Source: Prosopocoilus inquinatus (Eukaryota; Arthropoda; Insecta; Coleoptera; Lucanidae). From it: a DNA stretch of 64,000 nt. The translations under genes and the position numbers were made by a program. Numbering within the stretch: position 1 is the first letter of the stretch; each line of letters begins with the position of its first letter. A model generated the notes under the pieces. That model saw only the letters and a program-made list of their open reading frames with translations, was not told where the DNA came from and did not search any database. This document shows, in pieces, positions 52,001 through 64,000 of this stretch. The stretch spans positions 124,001 to 188,000 of the forward strand of contig JAYKNF010000043.1 of assembly GCA_036172665.1 (NCBI GenBank), read 5' to 3'.

Positions 52001-55000
52001 CTTACTCATCTATCATGTTATTTGGCGTTTCGATGGACTTCAGTAACTCTGATGTGATATACGACGTTTTCGGACGCAGCAGCAGCTGGAAATAATTTTA
52101 AACGAAACAACACATATTAGCGTTATTCCTGTGATGTACATAATCGATCCTTACTCATCTATCATGTTATTTGACGTTTGGACGGACTCCAGTAACTCTG
52201 ATGTGAGATACAAAGTTATCGGACGCAGCAGAAGCTGGAAATAGTTTTGAACGAAACAACACGTATTAGCGTTGTTCCTGTGCTGTATCTAATCGATCCT
52301 TACTTATCTATCATGTTATTTGACGTTTGGATGAACTCCAGTAACTCTAATGAGAGATACGAAATTTTCGGACGCAGCAGAAGCTGGAAATAGTTTTGAA
52401 CAAAACAACACGTATTAGCGTCGTTCCTGTGATGTATCTAAACGATCCTTACTTATCTAACATGTTATTTGACGTTTGGATGGACTCCAGTAAGTCTGAT
52501 GTGAGATACAAAGTTTTTGGACGCAGCAGGAGCTGGAAATAGTTTTAAACGAAACAACACGTATTAGCGTTGTTCCTGTGCTGTATCTAATCGATCCTTA
52601 CTCATATATCATGTTATTTGGCGTTTCGATGGACTCCAGTAGCTCTGATGTGAGATACGACGTTTTCGGACGCAGCAGAAGCTGGAAATAGTTTTAAACG
52701 AAACAACACGCATTAGCGTTGTTCCTGTGATGTATCTAATCGATCCTTACTTATCTATCATGTTATTTGACGTTTGGATGGACTCCAGTAAACCTGACGT
52801 GAGATACGATGTTCTCGGACGCAGCATAAGCTGGAAATAGTTTTAAACGAAACAACACGCATTAGCGTTGTTCCTGTGATGTATCTAATCGATCCTTACT
52901 TATCTATCATGTTATTTGACGTTTGGATGGACTCCAGTAACCCTGACGTGAGATACGAAGTTCTCGGACGCAGCAGAAGCTGGATATAGTTTTAAACGAA
53001 ACAACACGTATTAGCGTTGTTCCTGTGATGTATCTAATCGATCCTTACTCATCTATCATGTTATTTGACGTTTGGATGGACTCCAGTAACTCTGATGAGA
53101 GATACAAAGATTTCGGACGCAGCAGAAGCTGGATATAGTTTTGAACGAAACAACACCTATTAGCGTTGTTCCTGTGATGTATCTAAACGATCCTTACTTA
53201 TCTAACATGTTATTTGACGTTTGGATGGACTCCAGTAAGTCTGATGTGAGATACAAAGTTTTGGGACGCAGCAGGAGCTGGAAATAGTTTTAAACGAAAC
53301 AACACGTATTAGCGTTGTTCCTGTGCTGTATCTAATCGATCCTTACTTATCTATCATGTTATTTGACGTTTCGATGGACTCCAGTAACTCTGATGTGAGA
53401 TACGAAGTTTTCGGACGCAGCAGAAGCTGGAAATAGTTTTAAACGATACAACACGTATTAGCGTTGTTCCTGTGATGTATCTAATCGATCCTTACTCATC
53501 TATCATGTTATTTGACGTTTGGACGGACTCCAGTAACTCTGATGAGATATTCAAAGTTCTCGGACGCAGTAGAAGCTGGAAATAGTTTTTAACGAAACAA
53601 CACGTATTAGCGTTGTTCCTGTGATGTATCTAAACGATCCTTACTTACCTAACATGTTATTTGACGTTTGGATGGACTCCAGTAAGTCTGATGTGAGATA
53701 CAAAGTTTTTGGACGCAGCAGGAGCTGGAAATAGTTTTAAACGAAACAACACGTATTAGCGTTGTTCCTGTGATGTATCTAAACGATCCTTACTCATCTA
53801 TCATGTTATTTGACGTTTGGACAGACTCCAGTAACTCTGATGTGAGATACAAAGTTCTCGGACGCAGCAAGAGCTGGAAATAGTTTTAGACGAAACAACA
53901 CGTATTAGCGTTGTTCCTGTGCTGTATCTAACCGATCCTTACTCATCTATCATGTTACTTGGCGTTTCGATGGACTCCGGTAGCTCTTATGTTAGATACG
54001 ACTTTTTCGGACGCAGCAGAAGCTGGAAATAGTTTTAAATGAAACAACACGCATTAGCGTTGTTCCTGTGATTTATCTAATCGATCCTTACTCATTTATC
54101 ATGTTATTTGGCGTTTCGATGGACTCCAGTAACTTTGATGTGAGATACGAAGTTCTCGGACGCAGCTGAAGCTGGAAATAGTTTCAAACGAAACAACAGG
54201 TATTAGCGTTGTTCCTGTGCTGTATCTAATCGATCCTTACTTATCTATCATGTTATTTGACGTTTCGATGGACTCCAGTAACTCTGATGTGAGATACGAT
54301 GTTTTCGGACGCAGCAGAAGCTGGAAATAGATTTAAACGAAACAACACGCATTAGCGATGTTCCTGTGATGTATCTAAACGATCCTTACTCATCTATCAT
54401 GTTATTTGACGTTTGGACGGACTCCAGTAACTCTGATGTGAGATACAAAGTTCTCGGACGCAGCAGAAGCTGGAAATAATTTTGAACGAAACAACACGTA
54501 TTAGCGTTGTTCCTGTGATGTATCTAAACGATCATTACTTATCTAACATGTTATTTAACGTTTGGATGGACTCCAGTAAGTCTGATGTGAGATACAAAGT
54601 TTTTGGACGCAGCAGGAGCTGGAAATAGTTTTAAACGAAACAACACGTATTAGCGTTGTTCCTGTGCTGTATCTAATCGATCCTTACTTATCTATCATGT
54701 TATTTGACGTTTCGATGGACTCCAGTAACTCTGATTTGAGATACGACGTTTTCGGACGCAGCAGAAGCTGGAAATAGTTTTAAACGAAACAACACGTATT
54801 AGCGTTGTTCCTGTGATGTATCTAATCGATCCTTACTTATCTATCATGTTATTTGACGTTTGGATGGACTCCAGTAACCCTGACGTGAGATACGAAGTTC
54901 TCGGACGCAGCAGAAGCTGGAAATAGTTTTAAACGAAACAACACGTATTAGCGTTGTTCCTGTGATGTATCTAATCGATCCTTACTCATCTATCATGTTA

Positions 55001-58000
55001 TTTGACGTTTGGACGGACTCCAGTAACTCTGATGTGAGATACAAAGTTATCGGACGCAGCAGAAGCTGGAAATAGTTTTGAACGAAACGACACGTATTAG
55101 CGTTGTTCCTGTGCTGTATCTAATCGATCCTTACTTATCTATCATGTTATTTGACGTTTGGATGAACTCCAGTAACTCTAATGTGAGATACGAAATTTTC
55201 GGACGCAGCAGAAGCTGGAAATAGTTTTGAACGAAACAACACGTATTATCGTCGTTCCTGTGATGTATCTAAACGATCCTTACTTATCTAACATGTTATT
55301 TGACGTTTGGATGGACTCCAGTAAGTCTGATGTGAGATACAAAGTTTTTGGACGCAGCAGGAGCTGGAAATAGTTTTAAACGAAACAACACGTATTAGCG
55401 TTGTTCCTGTGATGTATCTAAACGATCCTTACTCATCTATCATGTTATTTGACGTTTGGACGGACTCCAGTAACTCTGATGTGAGATACAAAGTTCTCGG
55501 ACGCAGCAGAAGCTGGAAATAATTTTGAACGAAACAACACCTATTAGCGTTGTTCCTGTGATGTATCTAAAGGATCCTTACTTATCTAACATGTTATTTG
55601 ACGTTTGGATGGACTCCAGTAAATCTGATGTGAGATACAAAGTTTTGGGTCGCAGCAGGAGCTGGAAATAGTTTTAAACGAAACAACACGTATTAGCGTT
55701 GTTCCTGTGCTGTATCTAATCGATCCTTACTCATCTATCATGTTACTTGGCGTTTCGATGGACTCCGGTAGCTCTTATGTGAGATACGACTTTTTCGGAC
55801 GCAGCAGAAGCTGGAAATAGTTTTAAACGAAACAAGACGCATTAGCGTTGTTCCTGTGATTTATCTAATCGATCCTTACTCATTTATCATGTTATTTGGC
55901 GTTTCGATGGACTCCAGTAACTTTGATGTGAGATTCGAAGTTCTCGGACGCAGCTGAAGCTGGAAATAGTTTCAAACGAAACAACAGGTATTAGCGTTGT
56001 TCCTGTGCTGTATCTAATCGATCCTTACTTATCTATCATGTTATTTGACGTTTCGATGGACTCCAGTAACTCTGATGTGAGATACGAAGTTTTCGGACGC
56101 AGCAGAAGCTGGAAATAGTTTTAAACGAAACAACACGCATTAGCGATGTTCCTGTGATGTATCTAAACGATCCTTACTCATCTATCATGTTATTTGACGT
56201 TTGGACGGACTCCAGTAACTCTGATGTGAGATACAAAGTTCTCGGACGCAGCAGAAGCTGGAAATAATTTTGAACGAAACAACACGTATTAGCGTTGTTC
56301 CTGTGATGTATCTAAACGATCATTACTTATCTAACATGTTATTTAACGTTTGGATGGACTCCAGTAAGTCTGAAGTGAGATACAAAGTTTTTGGACGCAG
56401 CAGGAGCTGGAAATAGTTTTAAACGAAACAACACGTATTAGCGTTGTTCCTGTGCTGTATCTAATCGATCCTTACTTATCTATCATGTTATTTGACGTTT
56501 CGATGGACTCCAGTAACTCTGATTTGAGATACGACGTTTTCGGACGCAGCAGAAGCTGGAAATAGTTTTAAACGAAACAACACGTATTAGCGTTGTTCCT
56601 GTGATGTATCTAATCGATCCTTACTTATTTATCATGTTATTTGACGTTTGGATGGACTCCAGTAACCCTGACGTGAGATACGAAGTTCTCGGACGCAGCA
56701 GAAGCTGGAAATAGTTTTAAACGAAACAACACGTATTAGCGTTGTTCCTGTGATGTATCTAATCGATCATTACTCATCTATCATGTTATTTGACGTTTGG
56801 ACGGACTCCAGTAACTCTGATGTGAGATACAAAGTTATCGGACGCAGCAGAAGCTGGAAATAGTTTTGAACGAAACAACACGTTTTAGCGTTGTTCCTGT
56901 GCTGTATCTAATCGATCCTTACTTATCTATCATGTTATTTGACGTTTGGATGAACTCCAGTAACTCTAATGTGAGATACGAAGTTTTCGGACGCAGCAGA
57001 AGCTGGAAATAGTTTTGAACGAAACAACACGTATTAGCGTCGTTCCTGTGATGTATCTAAACGATCCTTACTTATCTAACATGTTATTTGACGTTTGGAT
57101 GGACTCCAGTAAGTCTGATGTGAGATACAAAGTTCTTGGACGCAGCAGGAGCTGGAAATAGTTTTAAACGAAACAACACGTATTAGCGTTGTTCCTGTGA
57201 TGTATCTAAACGATCCTTACTCATCTATCATGTTATTTGACGTTTGGACGGACTCCAGTAACTCTGATGTGAGATACAAAGTTCTCGGACGCAGCAGAAG
57301 CTGGAAATAATTTTGAACGAAACAACACCTATTAGCGTTGTTCCTGTGATGTATCTAAAGGATCCTTACTTATCTAACATGTTATTTGACGTTTGGATGG
57401 ACTCCTGTAAGTCTGATGTGAGATACAAAGTTTTGGGACGCAGCAGGAGCTGGAAATAGTTTTAAACGAAACAACACGTATTAGCGTTGTTCCTGTGCTG
57501 TATCTAATCGATCCTTACTTATCTATCATGTTATTTGACGTTTCGATGGACTCCAGTAACTCTGATGTGAGATACGAAGTTTTCGGACGCAGCAGAAGCT
57601 GAAAATAGTTTTAAACGATACAACACGTATTAGCGTTGTTCCTGTGATGTATCTAATCGATCCTTACTCATCTATCATGTTAATTGACGTTTGGACGGAC
57701 TCCAGTAACTCTGATGAGAGATTCAAAGTTCTCGGACGCAGTAGAAGCTGGAAATAGTTTTGAACGAAACAACACGTATTAGCGTTGTTCCTGTGATGTA
57801 TCTAAACGATCCTTACTTATCTAACATGTTATTTGACGTTTGGATGGACTCCAGTAAGTCTGATGTGAGATACAAAGTTTTTGGACGCAGCAGGAGCTGG
57901 AAATAGTTTTAAACGAAACAGCAAGTATTAGCGTTGTTCCTGTGATGTATCTAAACGATCCTTACTCATCTATCATGTTATTTGACGTTTGGACAGACTC

Positions 58001-59846
58001 CAGTAACTCTGATGTGAGATACAAAGTTCTCGGACGCAGCAGGAGCTGGAAATAGTTTTAAACGAAACAACACGCATTAGCGTTGTTCCTGTGCTGTATC
58101 TAATCGATCCTTACTCATATATCATGTTATTTGGCGTTTCGATGGAGTCCAGTAGCTCTGATGTGAGATACGACGTTTTCGGACGCAGGAGAAGCTGGAA
58201 ATAGTTTTAAACGAAACAACACGCATTAGCGTTGTTCCTGTGATGTATCTAATCGATCCTTACTTATCTATCATGTTATTTGACGTTTGGATGGACTCCA
58301 GTAAACCTGACGTGAGATACGATGTTCTCGGACGCAGCATAAGCTGGAAATAGTTTTAAACGAAACAACACCCATTAGCGTTGTTCCTGTGATGTATCTA
58401 ATCGATCCTTACTTATCTATCATGTTATTTGACGTTTGGATGGACTCCAGTAACCCTGACGTGAGATACGAAGTTCTCGGACGCAGCAGAAGCTGGAAAT
58501 AGTTTTAAACGAATCAACACGTATTAGCGTTGTTCCTGTGATGTATCTAATCGATCCTTACTCATCTATCATGTTATTTGACGTTTGTATGGACTCCAGT
58601 AACTCTGATGAGAGATACAAAGATTTCGGACGCAGCAGAAGCTGGATATAGTTTTGAACGAAACAACACCTATTAGCGTTGTTCCTGTGATGTATCTAAT
58701 CGATCCTTACTTATCTAACATGTTATTTGACGTTTGGATGGACTCCAGTAAGTCTGATGAGAGATACAAAGATTTCGGACGCAGCAGAAGCTGGATATAG
58801 TTTTGAACGAAACAACACCTATTAGCGTTGTTCCTGTGATGTATCTAATCGATCCTTACTTATCTAACATGTTATTTGACGTTTGGATGGACTCCAGTAA
58901 GTCTGATGTGAGATACAAAGTTTTGGGACGCAGCAGGAGCTGGAAATAGTTTTAAACGAAACAACACGTATTAGCGTTGTTCCTGTGCTGTATCTAATCG
59001 ATCCTTACTTATCTATCATGTTATTTGACGTTTCGATGGGCTCCAGTAACTCTGATGTGAGATACGAAGTTTTCGGACGCAGCAGAAGCTGGAAATAGTT
59101 TTAAACGATACAACACGTATTAGCGTTGTTCCTGTGATGTATCTAATCGATCCTTACTCATCTATCATGTTATTTGACGTTTGGACGGACTCCAGTAACT
59201 CTGATGAGATATTCAAAGTTCTCGGACGCAGTAGAAGCTGGAAATAGTTTTTAACGAAACAACACGTATTAGCGTTGTTCCTGTGATGTATCTAAACGAT
59301 CCTTACTTATCTAACATGTTATTTGACGTTTGGATGGACTCCAGTAAGTCTGATGTGAGATACAAAGTTTTTGGACGCAGCAGGAGCTGGAAATAGTTTT
59401 AAACGAAACAACACGTATTAGCGTTGTTCCTGTGATGTATCTAAACGATCCTTACTCATCTATCATGTTATTTGACGTTTGGACAGACTCCAGTAACTCT
59501 GATGTGAGATACAAAGTTCTCGGACGCAGCAGGAGCTGGAAATAGTTTTAAACGAAACAACACGTATTAGCGTTGTTCCTGTGCTGTATCTAATCGATCC
59601 TTACTCATCTATAATGTTACTTGGCGTTTCGATGGACTCCAGTAGCTCTTATGTGAGATACGACTTTTTCGGACGCAGCAGAAGCTGGAAATAGTTTTAA
59701 ACGAAACAACACGCATTAGCGTTGTTCCTGTGATTTATCTAATCGATCCTTACTCATTTATCATGTTATTTGGCGTTTCGATGGACTCCAGTAACTTTGA
59801 TGTGAGATACGAAGTTCTCGGACGCAGCTGAAGCTGGAAATAGTTT
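46063..59846. repeat. Right copy of 13.8-kb duplicated satellite block
   Basis: Near-identical to 1-13,784 (offset 46,062 bp = 309 x 149 + 21). It contains the second occurrences of higher-order repeat A (47,606-51,795 and 51,927-56,265), the single-monomer insertion (54,838-54,986) and the 12-monomer duplication (53,944-57,519). At 59,847 this copy continues with GTTTCAAACG and CAACAGGTATTAG. That is the usual successor of a CAGCTGAAGC monomer with the CTTTGATG variant inside this block (3,785; 8,107; 9,895), so the right copy keeps the older junction. Confidence 0.9.
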
Positions 59847-62800
59847 CAAACGAAACAACAGGTATTAGCGTTGTTCCTGTGCTGTATCTAATCGATCCTT
59901 ACTTATCTATCATGTTATTTGACGTTTCGATGGACTCCAGTAACTCTGATGTGAGATACGACGTTTTCGGACGCAGCAGAAGCTGGAAATAGTTTTAAAC
60001 GAAACAACACGTATTAGCGTTGTTCCTGTGATGTATCTAATCGATCCTTACTTATCTATCATGTTATTTGACGTTTGGATGGACTCCAGTAACCCTGACG
60101 TGAGATACGAAGTTCTCGGACGCAGCAGAAGCTGGAAATAGTTTTAAACGAAACAACACGTATTAGCGTTGTTCCTGTGATGTATCTAATCGATCCTTAC
60201 TCATCTATCATGTTATTTGACGTTTGGACGGACTCCAGTAACTCTGATGTGAGATACAAAGTTATCGGACGCAGCAGAAGCTGGAAATAGTTTTGAACGA
60301 AACAACACATATTAGCGTTGTTCCTGTGCTGTGTCTAATAGATCCTTACTTATCTATCATGTTATTTGACGTTTGGATGAACTCCAGTAACTCTAATGTG
60401 AGATACGAAATTTTCGGACGCAGCAGAAGCTGGAAATAGTTTTGAACGAAACAACACGTATTAGCGTTGTTCCTGTGATGTATCTAATCGATCCTTACTC
60501 ATCTATCATGTTATTTGACGTTTGGATGGACTCCAGTATCTCTGATGAGAGATACAAAGATTTCGGACGCAGCAGAAGCTGGATATAGTTTTGAACGAAA
60601 CAACACCTATTAGCGTTGTTCCTGTGATGTATCTAAAGGATCCTTACTTATCTAACATGTTATTTGACGTTTGGATGGACTCCAATAAGTCTGATGTGAG
60701 ATACAAAGTTTTGGGACGCAGCAGGAGCTGGAAATAGTTTTAAACGAAACAACACGTATTAGCGTTGTTCCTGTGATGTATCTAATCGATCCTTACTCAC
60801 CTATCATGTTAATTGACGTTTGGACGGACTCCAGTAACTCTGATGAGAGATTCAAAGTTCTCGGACGCAGTAGAAGCTGGAAATAGTTTTTAACGAAACA
60901 ACACGTATTAGCTTTGTTCCTGTGATGTATCTAAACGATCCTTACTTATCTAACATGTTATTTGACGTTTGGATGGACTCCAGTAGCTCTGATGTGAGAT
61001 ACGACGTTTTCGGACGCAGCAGAAGCTGGAAATAGTTTTAAACGAAACAACACGCATTAGCGTTGTTCCTGTGATGTATCTAATCGATCCTTACTTATCT
61101 ATCATGTTATTTGACGTTTGGATGGACTCCAGTAACCCTGACGTGAGATACGAAGTTCTCGGACGCAGCAGAAGCTGGAAATAGTTTTAAACGAAACAAC
61201 ACGTATTAGCGTTGTTCCTGTGATGTATCTAATCGATCCTTACTCATCTATCATGTTATTTGACGTTTGGATGGACTCCAGTAACTCTGATGAGAGATAC
61301 AAAGATTTCGGACGCAGCAGAAGCTGGATATAGTTTTGAACGAAACAACACCTATTAGCGTTGTTCCTGTGATGTATCTAATCGATCCTTACTCATCTAT
61401 CATGTTATTTGACGTTTGGATGGACTCCAGTAACTCTGATGAGAGATACAAAGATTTCGGACGCAGCAGAAGCTGGATATAGTTTTGAACGAAACAACAC
61501 CTATTAGCGTTGTTCCTGTGATGTATCTAAACGATCCTTACTTATCTAACATGTTATTTGACGTTTGGATGGACTCCAGTAAGTCTGATGTGAGATACAA
61601 AGTTTTGGGACGCAGCAGGAGCTGGAAATAGTTTTAAACGAAACAACCCGTATTAGCGTTGTTTCTGTGCTGTATCTAATCGATCCTTACTTATCTATCA
61701 TGTTATTTGACGTTTCGATGGACTCCAGTAACTCTGATGTGAGATACGACGTTTTCGGATGCAGCAGAAGCTGGAAATAGTTTTAAACGATACAACACTT
61801 ATTAGCGTTGTTCCTGTGATGTATCTAATCGATCCTTACTCATCTATCATGTTATTTGACGTTTGGACGGACTCCAGTAACTCTGATGAGATATTCAAAG
61901 TTCTCGGACGCAGTAGAAGCTGGAAATAGTTTTTAACGAAACAACACGTATTAGCGTTGTTCCTGTGATGTATCTAAACGATCCTTACTTATCTAACATG
62001 TTATTTGACGTTTGGATGGACTCCAGTAAGTCTGATGTGAGATACAAAGTTTTTGGACGCAGCAGGAGCTGGAAATAGTTTTAAACGAAACAACACGTAT
62101 TAGCGTTGTTCCTGTGATGTATCTAAACGATCCTTACTCATCTATCATGTTATTTGACGTTTGGACAGACTCCAGTAACTCTGATGTTAGATACAAAGTT
62201 CTCGGACGCAGCAGGAGCTGGAAATAGTTTTAAACGAAACAACACGTATTAGCGTTGTTCCTGTGCTGTATCTAATCGATCCTTACTCATCTATCATGTT
62301 ACTTGGCGTTTCGATGGACTCCAGTAGCTCTTATGTGAGATACGACTTTTTCGGACGCAGCAGAAGCTGGAAATAGTTTTAAACGAAACAACACGCATTA
62401 TCGTTGTTCCTGTGATTTATCTAATCGATCCTTACTCATTTATCATGTTATTTGGCGTTTCGATGGACTCCAGTAACTTTGATGTGAGATACGAAGTTCT
62501 CGGACGCAGCTGAAGCTGGAAATAGTTTCAAACGAAACAACAGGTATTAGCGTTGTTCCTGTGATGTATCTAATCGACCCTTACTCATCTATCATGTTAA
62601 TTGACGTTTGGACGGACTCCAGTAACTCTGATGAGAGATTCAAAGTTCTCGGACGCAGTAGAAGCCTGAAATAGTTTTGAACGAAACAACACGTATTAGC
62701 GTTGTTCCTGTGATGTATCTAAACGATCCTTACTTATCTAACATGTTATTTGACGTTTGGATGGACTCCAGTAAGTCTGATGTGAGATACAAAGTTTTTG

Positions 62801-64000
62801 GACGCAGCAGGAGCTGGAAATAGTTTTAAACGAAACAACACGTATTAGCGTTGTTCCTGTGATGTATCTAAACGATCCTTACTCATCTATCATGTTATTT
62901 GACGTTTGGACAGACTCCAGTAACTCTGATGTGAGATACAAAGTTCTCGGACGCAGCAGGAGCTGGAAATAGTTTTAAACGAAACAACACGCATTAGCGT
63001 TGTTCCTGTGATGTATCTAATCGATCCTTACTCATTTATCATGTTATTTGGCGTTTCGATGGACTCCAGTAACTTTGATGTGAGATACGAAGTTCTCGGA
63101 CGCAGCTGAAGCTGGAAATAGTTTCAAACGAAACAACAGGTATTAGCGTTGTTCCTGTGCTGTATCTAATCGATCCTTACTTATCTATCATGTTATTTGA
63201 CGTTTCGATGGACTCCAGTAACTCTGATGTGAGATACGAAGTTCTCGGACGCAGCAGAAGCTGGAAATAGTTTTAAACGAAACAACACGCATTAGCGATG
63301 TTCCTGTGATGTATCTAAACGATCCTTACTCATCTATCATGTTATTTGACGTTTGGACGGACTCCAGTAACTCTGATGTGAGATACAAAGTTCTCGGACG
63401 CAGAAGAAGCTGGAAATAGTTTTGAACGAAACAACACGTATCAGCGTTGTTCCTGTGATGTATCTAAACGATCCTTACTTATCTAACATGTTATTTGACG
63501 TTTGGATGGACTCCAGTAAGTCTGATGTGAGATACAAAGTTTTTGGACGCAGCAGGAGCTGGAAATAGTTTTAAACGAAACAACACGTATTAGCGTTGTT
63601 CCTGTGCTGTATCTAATCGATCCTTACTTATCTATCATGTTATTTGACGTTTCGATGGACTCCAGTAACTCTGATGTGAGATACGACGTTTTCGGATGCA
63701 GCAGAAGCTGGAAATAGTTTTAAACGAAACAACACGTATTAGCGTTGTTCCTGTGATGTATCTAATCGATCCTTACTTATCTATCATGTTATTTGAGGTT
63801 TGGATGGACTCCAGTAACCCTGACGTGAGATACGAAGTTCTCGGACGCAGCAGAAGCTGGAAATAGTTTTAAACGAAACAACACGTATTAGCGTTGTTCC
63901 TGTGATGTATCTAATCGATCCTTACTCATCTATCATGTTATTTGACGTTTGGATGGACTCCAGTATCTCTGATGAGAGATACAAAGATTTCGGACGCAGC
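59847..64000. repeat. Right tail of the array
   Basis: About 28 further monomers of the repeat A type, in an order not matching the left block after 13,785. GAGATATTC recurs near 61,890, CTCATTTATC near 62,430 and 63,030, and GTTTCAAACG near 62,525 and 63,121. Two adjacent monomers with TGGATATAG (61,322 and 61,471) form a local single-unit duplication. The anchor is changed to AGCCTGAAAT at 62,663. The array runs off the window end without a boundary. Confidence 0.85.

Larger units (their letters stand above)
1..64000. repeat. 149-bp satellite DNA array, about 430 head-to-tail monomers
   Basis: The window consists only of a 149-bp tandem repeat in one orientation. The anchor AGCTGGAAAT occurs at 62, 211, 360, 509 and 658 (spacing exactly 149). 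It stays in register at every check (4,979; 10,194; 15,111; 20,028; 25,094; 28,521); the total drift of +21 bp by 63,855 is fully explained by six small indels between 28,981 and 42,606. In unit coordinates from the anchor, 1-50 and 77-96 are nearly invariant, while 97-137 (after the GACGTTT motif) carries most variants. The commonest variable sites are 17 (A/G), 31-32 (GT/GC/CT), 51 (A/C), 61 (T/A), 73 (C/T), 79 (T/A), 91 (A/G), 97 (G/C), 100 (T/C), 111-122, 129-137 and 146-149. Long homogeneous satellites with a near-nucleosomal unit are typical of eukaryotic centromeric or pericentromeric chromatin; assigning that role here is inference. I do not recognise the family. Confidence 0.98.

Noticed and set aside
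1..64000. CRISPR array
   Set aside because: The repeats abut with no unique spacers, and the whole 149 bp is conserved between units, so there is no repeat-spacer alternation.
1..64000. Transposon, inverted block or gene embedded in the array
   Set aside because: The anchor stays in register and in one orientation throughout, with a net drift fully explained by six small indels, leaving no room for an insertion or inversion.
1..64000. Telomeric repeat tract
   Set aside because: No TTAGGG, TTAGG, TTTAGGG or similar short tandem motif is present; the only period is 149 bp and its multiples.

Overview
The whole 64,000-base window is one uninterrupted satellite DNA array. I see no gene, RNA gene, transposon, CRISPR array or unique sequence in it. 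The repeat unit is 149 bp and head-to-tail, and every copy runs in the same orientation. Using AGCTGGAAAT as an arbitrary unit start, there are 428 unit intervals between the first anchor at 62 and the last at 63,855, plus partial units of 61 bp on the left and 146 bp on the right. The unit is about 40% GC and carries about 8 CpG per monomer, which is at or above expectation from its base composition. Each monomer has stops in all frames, and 149 is not a multiple of 3, so the few short open frames are accidental.

The organism is eukaryotic by the nature of the DNA: a long homogeneous satellite with a nucleosome-sized unit, typical of centromeric or pericentromeric heterochromatin. The sequence does not let me name the species. 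The absence of CpG depletion is mildly against a heavily CpG-methylated vertebrate genome. I do not recognise the satellite family.

The information lies in how monomer variants are ordered. The layout is as follows. (1) 1-13,784 is the left copy of a 13.8-kb block that recurs at 46,063-59,846 with very few differences. Inside it are two copies of a 28/29-monomer higher-order unit (1,544-5,733 and 5,865-10,203) and a 12-monomer tandem duplication (7,882-11,457). (2) 13,785-20,226 is a mosaic of partial copies of the preceding 4.5 kb, including a version lacking 10 monomers and a 7-monomer duplication. (3) 20,227-27,527 holds a 3-monomer duplication and a 17-monomer (2,533 bp) higher-order repeat. 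(4) 27,528-44,265 is a second sequence domain built on a unit that grows along the array: 20, 24, 26 and 26 monomers. It carries all six length changes I found in the window. (5) 44,266-46,062 is a junction zone with the two most divergent monomers I noticed. (6) 46,063-59,846 is the right copy of the 13.8-kb block. (7) 59,847-64,000 is a tail of the same family continuing off the window.

These parts fit evolution by repeated unequal exchange or amplification at several scales, from 1 to about 92 monomers, always keeping the 149-bp register. All coordinates of higher-order copies were read by eye from diagnostic bases; boundaries are good to within one conserved stretch, and per-copy identities were not computed.
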